5,810 nt of DNA from positions 1 to 5,810 of the forward strand of contig CAZSGN010000182.1 in assembly GCA_964606415.1 (NCBI GenBank). Reading direction: 5' to 3'. Shown in pieces: positions 1-5,668 of the stretch (position 1 is its first letter; every line of letters starts with the position of its first letter). Below the pieces are notes generated by a model. The model was not told the origin of the DNA, made no database searches, and saw nothing but the letters and a program-made list of their open reading frames with translations. Made by a program: the position numbers and the translations under genes. Source of the stretch: CAZSGN01 sp964606415 (GTDB taxonomy: Bacteria; Bacteroidota; Bacteroidia; Bacteroidales; JBBRXJ01).

Positions 1-1
1 G

Positions 2-514
2 GTAATTACAATTGGTAATTTTAATTCCAATAATCAAACTCATAATGTACTTATAAACGAAAAAGTTCAACCATCCTCCCAGAAATATAATAAATCATAC
101 TTTTTTATTGATGATGTGCAGGTTATCGCATTAACAGATGAAATAATTGCCGATCGAAAAACCCATGAAACGCTCAAAATAGATCCCATTTTATTTAAAT
201 TTGACCAGTACAAATTGCCGGATGACAATTATGAAGAATTAAAAAAACTGGCTCTTTATTTGAAGAACCACCCCGGGAAAAAAGCTAGCATTTATGGCCA
301 TACAGACCAATCAGGCCCGGCAGTATATAATAAATACCTCTCGGAAAAGCGTGCTGCTGCTGTAAAAAATTTCCTGCAAACCCGGGGAGCGCCTTCCAAA
401 CAACTTGAAACAATTGCCAAAGGAGAGCAAGACCCATTAAATAAAGGACAAACAAAAGAACTTCGCCAGGAAAACCGACGGGTAGAAATTAAAATAAATG
501 ACTGTCGCCCATAA
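2..514 (+). CDS. OmpA-family peptidoglycan-binding protein, 3' part (5' end outside window)
   Basis: The reading frame is open from base 2 to the TAA at 512-514, giving 170 visible residues, so the gene starts upstream of the window. Residues 1-44 (ITIGNF, then FFIDDV) look like the end of a lectin-like jelly-roll module found in many secreted Bacteroidota proteins; this is recognition from memory. Residues 60-167 form an OmpA C-terminal domain: a DPILFKFD strand, GHTD at 99-102, LSxxRA at 113-118 and NRRVEI at 158-163. Asp102 and Arg117 have the same 15-residue spacing as the diaminopimelate-binding Asp/Arg pair of OmpA proteins, so binding of peptidoglycan in the periplasm is likely. A GTG at 116 could be taken as a start but would cut off the conserved IDDV segment, so it is probably not the true start. 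The gene ends 3 bp before a convergent beta-barrel gene. The family is near certain; the full architecture is not visible. Confidence 0.9.
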   Translation, partial: VITIGNFNSNNQTHNVLINEKVQPSSQKYNKSYFFIDDVQVIALTDEIIADRKTHETLKIDPILFKFDQYKLPDDNYEELKKLALYLKNHPGKKASIYGHTDQSGPAVYNKYLSEKRAAAVKNFLQTRGAPSKQLETIAKGEQDPLNKGQTKELRQENRRVEIKINDCRP

Positions 515-517
515 AGA

Positions 518-1072
518 TCATTCCCCCAGGTTATACAAAGCGCCCAATGTAAATACTGCCTGGTCATGATCACTAACAACAAACTTAAGTTCTGTGAAAG
601 CCTCGATCTGGGAGGATATAATATAAGACAATCCTGCCCCAAGGTTTAAACCAAAAGCCATGTCTGAATCTGTTTCAACGTTTACATTACCTAAAGTATT
701 TTCTTCTTCTTTTTCAACATAACGACTGATTGATAATCCTCCTATAGGATAAAAAATAAATTCATTACTAAGAGGTACCAGGTAATGGGCATCCATATTA
801 ATGGTGAACATACTTTTTTTTTCTTCAAAACCAGGCTTCTGGGCTTTATCAGTAAAAAAGAAATTTAAAGAAGGTGAAAAAACCCATTCTTCATTAAAAT
901 GATGGGCACTTTTAATGCTGATGCCAGGTTGTTCAATATCCGAACCAAAACAAAACCCTCCTCCAATATAATTTCTTTTAAACAATTCATCGTCCCCTTC
1001 CTGCCCAAAGGAAGGGGCAACAGTAAAAATCAGTATAATGAAAAAGACAAATGCATTTCTTAATAATCTCAT
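518..1072 (-). CDS. Small outer-membrane beta-barrel protein
   Basis: From the ATG at 1072 the product has 184 residues. It begins with a clear Sec signal peptide: MRLLR, a hydrophobic run FVFFIILIFTVA, then APSFG before Gln24 as a likely signal peptidase I site. The mature part consists of alternating amphipathic strands with glycine and aromatic residues (GGGFCFG, SPSLNFFF, FYPIGGLSISRY, FGLNLGAGLSYII, TELKFVV, FTLGALYNL) separated by polar loops. This pattern and length fit an eight-stranded barrel of the porin-like outer membrane superfamily. A longer frame opens at 1123 but adds 17 charged or polar residues ahead of the signal peptide and would overlap the upstream gene, so 1072 is preferred. 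No clear Shine-Dalgarno is seen, which is usual in Bacteroidota. It lies 31 bp downstream of the GroES-family gene on the same strand and is probably cotranscribed with it. The ligand or role cannot be told from sequence. Confidence 0.82.
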   Translation of the reverse strand: MRLLRNAFVFFIILIFTVAPSFGQEGDDELFKRNYIGGGFCFGSDIEQPGISIKSAHHFNEEWVFSPSLNFFFTDKAQKPGFEEKKSMFTINMDAHYLVPLSNEFIFYPIGGLSISRYVEKEEENTLGNVNVETDSDMAFGLNLGAGLSYIISSQIEAFTELKFVVSDHDQAVFTLGALYNLGE

Positions 1073-1103
1073 AATTTTATAGATTTTTAAGTTTATCATC
1101 ATG

Positions 1104-1487
1104 TTATTCAAAAAGCGACTCATCCCGAATCATCATTAAAATGGCAGAATGAGGTATAATCAAAAATTTTTCATTTTTAAAAACAATTTCGTGGGCCTGA
1201 TTTTGGAGAAAAATAGCCAAATCCCCTTCTTTTGGCTGCAGAGGCAAATACTTAACCTCCTCACTGCTGTTTTTCCAAGGCTCATCAACATCCACTGCTG
1301 CAGGAATAGGGTAACCAGGCCCGACTTTAACAACATAACCCGATTGGATCTTTTCCTTCTCATAAACGCCCGGCGGAAGATATAAACCCGACTTGGTTTT
1401 ATCATGCTGGGATTTGGGTTTAACCAAAACCCGGTCGCCAATTAAAATAAATTTACTCAAGTCTTTTTCATCAATCTCCAAAGCCAT
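1104..1487 (-). CDS. Divergent GroES (Cpn10)-family protein, stand-alone
   Basis: This 127-residue protein has a Cpn10 fold signature: IGDRVLVKPK at 16-25, a mobile-loop-like segment TKSGLYLPPG at 31-40, SGYVVKVGPG at 49-58, then EGDLAIF at 87-93 and the final strands to IRD at 120-122. The Leu-Tyr-Leu at 35-37 sits where GroES has its GroEL-binding Ile-Val-Leu, so contact with a chaperonin is plausible. It is longer than the usual 95-100 residues because of a 12-residue N-terminal extension and about 14 extra residues between VGPG and EGD, the part that forms the dome in GroES. No groEL lies in the window, so this is likely a paralogue rather than the housekeeping groES, and I give no symbol for that reason. 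The beta-barrel gene follows 31 bp downstream. The family call is secure; a true co-chaperone role is inferred. Confidence 0.88.
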   Translation of the reverse strand: MALEIDEKDLSKFILIGDRVLVKPKSQHDKTKSGLYLPPGVYEKEKIQSGYVVKVGPGYPIPAAVDVDEPWKNSSEEVKYLPLQPKEGDLAIFLQNQAHEIVFKNEKFLIIPHSAILMMIRDESLFE

Positions 1488-1504
1488 AAATCATCATTTT
1501 CTAA
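1488..1504. repeat. 17 bp direct repeat, copy 1
   Basis: AAATCATCATTTTCTAA occurs here and again, without mismatch, at 1720-1736 in the same orientation, 232 bp away. This copy abuts the ATG of the GroES-family gene, so on the minus strand it covers the ribosome-entry region. The match stops at both ends, so the repeat is exactly 17 bp. Its role is unknown. Confidence 0.85.
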
Positions 1505-1719
1505 GGTTTCACACTTTCTTTTTGTTTCTGTAGTTCACTATGTTTTTTTGATATTCAGCATAATCCTTTAAGTAAAAGAAATCTGTAAAAAATACAATTG
1601 CCTTAAAAAAAAACATGTTTTTATAAACCAGATTGAACGATTATTCCTTCCCGTCATCACCTAAAAGTTGGGCTCAATCTATTTAGAAAGAGTAAACTTT
1701 TCACCTCACTTTCCAGGGG

Positions 1720-1736
1720 AAATCATCATTTTCTAA
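1720..1736. repeat. 17 bp direct repeat, copy 2
   Basis: This is the second exact copy of the repeat at 1488-1504, lying between the ykgJ-type stop codon and the GroES-family gene. No start codon follows it on the minus strand, unlike copy 1. Beyond the 17 bp there is only weak, gapped similarity to the first codons of the GroES-family gene, which could be a decayed duplication or chance in AT-rich DNA. Confidence 0.85.
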
Positions 1737-1767
1737 ATGAAAATCTTGCAAAAATAAAAGAAACTCA

Positions 1768-2262
1768 TTAATGTGAGGAATTAAAAACTTTTTTTAATTT
1801 TTCTACCACCTCAAAAACAGCCGGACAATAAAAATAATTTTTACTCAGCAAATGAATCGTTCGTTTACTTTCCACACCCCTGGTATGAGGATACTCCCGG
1901 CAAGCTTTGGGGCGACTGGAATATGCCATACAGTAATTATCCGCCATCAAAAAAGAACAGGGCGTATTTTTAAAGACCCGGTCTTCATCCTGATCAATAT
2001 CCAAATAAGCATCTTCAAACTGTGCAGTCTTCATTCTCAAAGCTTTTGCCAGACGATCCACATCACATTGATTAAGAACAGGACTTATAGATTTACAACA
2101 GTTTCCACATTCAAGACAATCTATATTATCAAAAACCTCATCATGAAAAGCCCACATCTGTTGAAAAAAATCTTTTGGTGTTTTACGTTTCATTTTATTA
2201 AGAAAATAAATCGTCGCTTTCTTTTTATACAGGCTTTGTTGATGAAATCTTGCTAAATCCAT
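1768..2262 (-). CDS. YkgJ-family cysteine-cluster protein (putative zinc or iron binding)
   Basis: The 164-residue product carries the CxxCxxCC signature of this family: Cys49, Cys52, Cys55 and Cys56 in CLECGNCC, followed by Cys102 in TPCSFL, Cys111, Cys121 in the conserved RPKACREYP segment, and Cys146 near the end. These eight cysteines are the family's presumed metal ligands, either zinc or an iron-sulfur cluster. Cys66 is an extra one. There is no signal peptide or membrane segment, so it is cytoplasmic. The ATG at 2262 is preferred because the N-terminal helix with HDEVFDNIDCLEC at 40-52 is complete and a good promoter lies just upstream; a later Met at residue 24 would cut the helical part. 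Its biological function is not known in any well-studied organism as far as I recall. It is transcribed divergently from rpoD. Confidence 0.9.
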   Translation of the reverse strand: MDLARFHQQSLYKKKATIYFLNKMKRKTPKDFFQQMWAFHDEVFDNIDCLECGNCCKSISPVLNQCDVDRLAKALRMKTAQFEDAYLDIDQDEDRVFKNTPCSFLMADNYCMAYSSRPKACREYPHTRGVESKRTIHLLSKNYFYCPAVFEVVEKLKKVFNSSH

Positions 2263-2283
2263 TAATCTAACATTTTAATTATG

Positions 2284-2313
2284 CAAATATAAGACCAAAA
2301 ATCAAAGGATAAA
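2284..2313 (-). promoter_or_regulatory. Bacteroidota-type promoter for the ykgJ-type gene
   Basis: On the minus strand TATATTTG at 2291-2284 matches the TAnnTTTG -7 element exactly. A TTTA at 2313-2310, 18 bp upstream, is a one-mismatch -33 element. Start of transcription near 2277 would leave a leader of about 15 nt before the ATG at 2262. Confidence 0.55.
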
Positions 2314-2345
2314 GTATTTTAACGAAGGAGTGGCTCAAATATTAA

Positions 2346-2377
2346 TTTGCTTTTCTTCTGAATTTGTGATATCTTTG
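2346..2377 (+). promoter_or_regulatory. Bacteroidota-type promoter upstream of rpoD
   Basis: TTTG at 2346-2349 and TATCTTTG at 2370-2377 match both consensus elements exactly with a 20 bp spacer, which is the preferred distance for the phylum's primary sigma factor. Transcription should begin around 2382-2385, some 260 nt before the rpoD start codon. If correct, rpoD is transcribed from a promoter recognised by its own product, with a long leader. Confidence 0.62.
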
Positions 2378-2434
2378 TTTCCAATGCCTGAAAATGAGAA
2401 AGTTTATCATTAACAACCCTTTATTATAAAATTA

Positions 2435-2493
2435 ATGCGATTATTTTTAATTTTTCCCGCTTTCAACCAAACCTTTTCGCGTTATAATCGTAT
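2435..2493 (+). other. Possible long-range stem-loop in the rpoD leader
   Basis: ATGCGATTAT at 2435-2444 can pair with ATAATCGTAT at 2484-2493, giving 10 bp including one G-U pair around a 39 nt loop. The location inside the predicted leader makes a regulatory fold possible, but the stem is AT-rich and the loop large, so it may be chance. Confidence 0.3.
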
Positions 2494-2646
2494 AAGAACA
2501 TTCGATCATTCATTTATAGGCATAAAGTCAGAGCACAAATCCATTAAAACAATTGTAATTTTTCAGGTATCTGCATAATAAACAGCGATTCTACTCGTAA
2601 TATACTTGTATTTGGGGAAACATCATAAAAAAAGAGGAAAAGGAAT

Positions 2647-3507
2647 ATGAGACAATTAAAGATCACCAAGTCCATTACCAACAGGGAAAGTCCTTCATTA
2701 GAAAAATACTTACAGGAAATTGGTAAAGTGGAGTTGATTTCACCGGAAGAGGAGGTAGAGTTAGCGCAACGAATTAAAAAAGGAGATAAAATTGCCTTAG
2801 AAAAACTGACCAAAGCCAATTTAAGGTTTGTTGTATCAGTAGCCAAGCAATATCAACACCAGGGATTAAGTCTTCCCGATCTGATCAATGAAGGAAATTT
2901 GGGATTGATTAAAGCAGCGGAGAAATTTGACGAAACCAAAGGATTTAAATTCATTTCATACGCGGTATGGTGGATTCGTCAGTCTATTTTACAAGCGATT
3001 GCAGAACAATCAAGAATTGTTAGAATTCCGCTGAATAAAGTGGGCGACCTTAACCGTATCAATAAAGCTTTTTCAAAACTTGAACAGGAACATGAAAGGA
3101 TTCCTTCGGCAGAAGAATTGTCCAAGGACATCGATCTTCCTAAAGAAAAAGTTTTGCGGGCCATCCAAATATCCGGACGGCACATATCTGTTGATGCACC
3201 TTTTAAAGAAGATGAGGACAACAGCCTGCTGGATGTAATGGAAAACAAAGAATCGCCGGTTGCTGATGATGATCTGATTATGGATTCGCTAAAAAAAGAA
3301 ATCGACCGGACATTAAATATTCTCTCTGAAAAAGAACGAAATGTCATTGAATCATTCTTCGGCATCGGACGTCCCGAGATGTCTCTTGAAGAGATTGGCA
3401 ATCAATTCGGCTTAAGCCGGGAGCGTACCCGTCAGATTAAAGAAAAAGCAATACGAAGGTTACGGCAATCAACAAAAAATAAATTATTAAAACCTTATTT
3501 AGGATAA
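2647..3507 (+). CDS. rpoD: Primary RNA polymerase sigma factor RpoD (SigA), short Bacteroidota form
   Basis: This 286-residue sigma-70 factor directs RNA polymerase to housekeeping promoters. Region 1.2 covers about residues 15-50 (SLEKYLQEIGKVELIS). Region 2 runs about 53-125, with the core-binding DLINEGNLGLIKAAEKFD and the -10-recognition segment KFISYAVWWIRQSI at 101-114. Region 3 follows to about 205. Region 4 ends the protein, with the -35 helix-turn-helix SLEEIGNQFGLSRERTRQIK at 246-265. Region 1.1 and the non-conserved insert of proteobacterial RpoD are absent, as is normal for this phylum, whose RpoD is about 287 residues. The N-terminus MRQLKITKSITNRE is the family's usual start, and the purine-rich AGAGGAAAAGGA just upstream supports it. 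A matched promoter lies about 270 bp upstream and a strong terminator follows the stop. It is monocistronic. The call is close to certain. Confidence 0.97.
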   Translation: MRQLKITKSITNRESPSLEKYLQEIGKVELISPEEEVELAQRIKKGDKIALEKLTKANLRFVVSVAKQYQHQGLSLPDLINEGNLGLIKAAEKFDETKGFKFISYAVWWIRQSILQAIAEQSRIVRIPLNKVGDLNRINKAFSKLEQEHERIPSAEELSKDIDLPKEKVLRAIQISGRHISVDAPFKEDEDNSLLDVMENKESPVADDDLIMDSLKKEIDRTLNILSEKERNVIESFFGIGRPEMSLEEIGNQFGLSRERTRQIKEKAIRRLRQSTKNKLLKPYLG

Positions 3508-3511
3508 ATTT

Positions 3512-3543
3512 AAAAACTGCTCTTCACAGAGCAGTTTTTTTTT
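3512..3543 (+). terminator. Intrinsic terminator of rpoD
   Basis: ACTGCTCT at 3516-3523 pairs perfectly with AGAGCAGT at 3528-3535 around a TCAC loop. The stem can be lengthened by four further A-T pairs, and a run of nine T follows (3535-3543). It begins 4 bp after the rpoD stop codon. Confidence 0.93.
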
Positions 3544-3624
3544 GTTCAATTTTTATTAACGTAGAAGATTCAGGGTTTTAAATTACTTTGGTGTAAACTT
3601 ATTAAACCACAAAAGAACGAAACA

Positions 3625-4488
3625 ATGATCAACAAAATTTCTTTTCCCTTCTTACTAACACTTGCTTTACTTATTGCTTTACTTTCCTGCGAAAAAAAAG
3701 AAAATGAAGAAAAACAAAAAGCAGACCCCGAATTGCTAACCGCTGCATCCGATGAAGCGCTCGCATCCAGCCTTTTCGATGACGCCGGAGATCAGGCTGA
3801 TGATGCACACAGCAAAGAAGACAACAATCAAAAAAAGAACCTTTCAACAGAAGATTGCGGCTGTATCTCATTAGAATTAGACAGTAGCTCAAAAACAGGC
3901 TATAAAAGACAACTATCCATTGATTTTGGAAACGGATGTATTTGTAAAGGCCGTACCCGCAAAGGAAAAATTATTGTTCATATCAATGGCCACTACCGGG
4001 ATTCCGGCACTAAAAAGATGATTACATTTGAAGATTACCATGTTGATGGTTATCAAATTGAAGGATCCAAAACTGTAGAAAACATGGGGTACAATAAAGA
4101 CAGTAATCTTTATTTCAAAATTGAAGTAGAAAATGGAAAAATCATAAAACCCAAAGAAGATACGATCACCTGGGAATCATCACGCACAAGGACCTGGATA
4201 GAAGGGGAATCTACGTTTTGGAATATTGACGATGATGTTTATGAAATAACAGGCAATGCAAACGGCAAGACAAGAAACGGAATACCTTATACCAAAACAA
4301 TAATCAAGCCTTTAATCATTGACATCTGGGGCTGCGGGGATGTAGAGCGCACTTTTATCAAAGCCGGCACAGTCAAGACAGAAGTGGAAAACAGCGCACC
4401 TATGTATGTTGATTTTGGCAACAATGAGTGCGATGCTGCTTTTACAGTAACTATTAATGATTATTCTGTTGAATTACCCGGTCAATAA
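3625..4488 (+). CDS. Lipoprotein of unknown function, beta-rich with internal repeats
   Basis: The 287-residue product starts with a lipoprotein signal peptide: MINK, a hydrophobic stretch FPFLLTLALLIALLS and Cys22 as the lipidated residue. After it comes a long low-complexity acidic and lysine-rich linker (residues 23-76), then a folded region rich in beta-strand patterns. IDFGNGC at 99-105 and VDFGNNEC at 262-269 resemble each other, and GYQIEG (142-147) and YEITG (206-210) each open a similar strand block, so the fold may contain two related halves. Cys78, 80, 105, 107, 237 and 269 could form disulfides or bind metal. Proteins with this layout occur in Bacteroidota, but I know no assigned function. 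It should sit in the outer membrane; the acidic residues after Cys22 leave surface exposure open. It stands alone between two terminators. No good promoter is visible; TTACTTTG at 3583-3590 is a one-mismatch -7 element without a TTTG partner. Confidence 0.85.
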   Translation: MINKISFPFLLTLALLIALLSCEKKENEEKQKADPELLTAASDEALASSLFDDAGDQADDAHSKEDNNQKKNLSTEDCGCISLELDSSSKTGYKRQLSIDFGNGCICKGRTRKGKIIVHINGHYRDSGTKKMITFEDYHVDGYQIEGSKTVENMGYNKDSNLYFKIEVENGKIIKPKEDTITWESSRTRTWIEGESTFWNIDDDVYEITGNANGKTRNGIPYTKTIIKPLIIDIWGCGDVERTFIKAGTVKTEVENSAPMYVDFGNNECDAAFTVTINDYSVELPGQ

Positions 4489-4521
4489 TCACAGCAGGCT
4501 TTAAGGAAAAAATACTTAAAC

Positions 4522-4567
4522 ATAAAATGAATAATTGTTTGCTTCAACAAACGATTATTCATTTTAT
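4522..4567. terminator. Bidirectional terminator between the lipoprotein gene and ychF
   Basis: The arms 4522-4541 and 4548-4567 form a 20 bp stem with a single G-U wobble and a 6 nt loop. The arms begin and end in A and T runs, so the transcript ends in a U-rich stretch when read either way. The position between two convergent stop codons (4488 and 4571) fits a shared terminator. The long, almost perfect palindrome is longer than most intrinsic terminators. Confidence 0.82.
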
Positions 4568-4570
4568 TAT

Positions 4571-5668
4571 TTATACATTAAACCGGATGTGCAGGATATC
4601 ACCATCATCAACCACATAATCTTTGCCCTCAATTTTAAATTTCCCTGCTTCCTTGACTTTTTGTTCCGAACCCAGGGTAATAAAATCATTATATTTCATG
4701 ACTTCTGCACGAATAAAACCCCTTTCGAGATCACTATGAATGACTCCGGCAGCTTTAGGGGCTTTCATTCCCTTACGAATCGTCCATGCACGAATCTCTT
4801 TAGGCCCGACAGTAAAAAAAGACTGCAAATCAAGCAAATCATAAGCCGCCCTGACAAGCTTGTCCACACTGGGCTCCTCAAGGCCAACATCTTTAAGAAA
4901 TTCTTGCTGATCCTCCATATTTTCCAATTCTGCAATTTCAGCCTCAATCTGCCCGGCAATCGTTAAGACCAACCCATGCTGATCTTTAACGGCCTCTTTA
5001 AATTGTTCAACATAAGCATTTCCCTCAATAGCAGAAGATTCATCGACATTACAAACAAACATAACCGGTTTATCTGTTAAAAGAAATAATTCATGAAGGA
5101 ATTTTTTTTCTTCATCATCCAAATGAAGGGTTCTGACGTTCTGAAATTCACTAAGATGCTGCTCAATCTTATTCAAGACCTCAAGCTCGGCTTTAGCCGT
5201 TTTATCGCCTCCCTTCACTAATTTTTCGGCTTTTTCTTTCTTTTTCTGTACCGAATCCAGGTCCCTGATCTGAAGTTCCAGATCGACTGTTTCAACGTCC
5301 CTGACAGGATTAACAGATCCATCTATATGAGGCAAATTATCATCATCAAAACAACGAACCACATGAATCAAAGCATCGGCATTCCGGATATCACTTAAAA
5401 ACTGGTTGCCAACCCCTTCTCCTTTACTCGCCCCTTTTGTTAAGCCGGGAATATCAACAATATCAACAGTAGCCGGGATCACTTTTTCCGTTGGCTGCCA
5501 CTTTTCAAGTTCGTAAAGCCTGGGGTCAGGCACATTAACACTACCCAGATTCGATTTATTGGTACTGAACGCATAATTATTGGTCTCGACCTTTGTATTA
5601 GCAATACAATTAAAAAGGGTTGTTTTGCCCACGTTGGTAATTCCAATGATACCACAGTTTAAAGCCAT
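4571..5668 (-). CDS. ychF: YchF/OLA1-family ATPase, switch-I variant
   Basis: This 365-residue P-loop protein belongs to the ribosome-associated YchF/OLA1 family of Obg-related NTPases. Visible are the P-loop GITNVGKT at 9-16, G3 as DIPG at 72-75, the KGASKGEGVGNQF segment at 78-90, His114 (catalytic in E. coli YchF, same numbering), a helical insert at about 127-195, and NVDE at 207-210 in place of NKxD, which explains the family's preference for ATP. The C-terminal TGS domain runs from about 283 to the typical end LHIRFNV. The frame extends to 5704, but MALNCGIIGI from 5668 is the family's normal N-terminus; the extra 12 residues are hydrophobic and unlike the family. The switch-I region reads YAFSTNKSN where most bacterial YchF have FPFCTIEPN, so the cysteine at position 35 is Ser. 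No promoter is clear upstream (5669-5810 is AT-rich and otherwise featureless). The gene is convergent with the lipoprotein gene. Confidence 0.95.
   Translation of the reverse strand: MALNCGIIGITNVGKTTLFNCIANTKVETNNYAFSTNKSNLGSVNVPDPRLYELEKWQPTEKVIPATVDIVDIPGLTKGASKGEGVGNQFLSDIRNADALIHVVRCFDDDNLPHIDGSVNPVRDVETVDLELQIRDLDSVQKKKEKAEKLVKGGDKTAKAELEVLNKIEQHLSEFQNVRTLHLDDEEKKFLHELFLLTDKPVMFVCNVDESSAIEGNAYVEQFKEAVKDQHGLVLTIAGQIEAEIAELENMEDQQEFLKDVGLEEPSVDKLVRAAYDLLDLQSFFTVGPKEIRAWTIRKGMKAPKAAGVIHSDLERGFIRAEVMKYNDFITLGSEQKVKEAGKFKIEGKDYVVDDGDILHIRFNV

Larger units (their letters stand above)
1488..1767. other. AT-rich intergenic region upstream of the GroES-family gene
   Basis: This 280 bp region separates the end of the ykgJ-type gene from the start of the GroES-family gene, both on the minus strand. 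I see no coding frame with recognisable content, no RNA gene and no convincing T-tailed hairpin for ykgJ. A TAnnTTTG match on the minus strand at 1749-1756 lacks a TTTG partner at the right distance and lies in A-rich sequence, so no promoter is called. A short inverted repeat (AGATTGA 1630-1636 with TCAATCT 1674-1680) has only 7 bp and a large loop. The one notable element is the pair of 17 bp repeats near its two ends. Confidence 0.6.
2263..2646. other. Divergent intergenic region between ykgJ-type gene and rpoD
   Basis: This 384 bp region holds control sequences for both flanking genes. A minus-strand promoter lies at 2284-2313 and a plus-strand promoter at 2346-2377. The remaining stretch of about 260 bp before rpoD contains a possible stem-loop (2435-2493), a nine-codon frame starting at 2384, a second weak -7-like element (TATACTTG, 2601-2608) without a partner, and the purine-rich ribosome binding site. 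No RNA gene of a known family or larger coding frame was recognised. Confidence 0.65.

Noticed and set aside
1073..1123. Upstream start for the beta-barrel gene at 1123, overlapping the GroES-family gene
   Set aside because: It would place 17 polar or charged residues before an otherwise standard signal peptide; the Met at 1072 gives a normal one.
1630..1680. Inverted repeat AGATTGA / TCAATCT as a terminator
   Set aside because: The stem is only 7 bp, the loop is about 37 nt and no T run follows.
1749..1756. TAnnTTTG match on the minus strand as a promoter for the GroES-family gene
   Set aside because: It lies in a run of A with no TTTG about 20 bp upstream, so the match is uninformative.
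1852..2256. Plus-strand frame opposite the ykgJ-type gene
   Set aside because: The composition is that of an antisense shadow, and the cysteine-cluster protein on the other strand is unmistakable.
2544..3401. Minus-strand frames opposite rpoD (2544-2846 and 2979-3401)
   Set aside because: They are serine-rich antisense shadows of a highly conserved gene and have no family features.
4535..4966. Plus-strand frame of 143 codons opposite ychF
   Set aside because: It lies antisense to a certain gene and across the terminator hairpin, with no recognisable domain.
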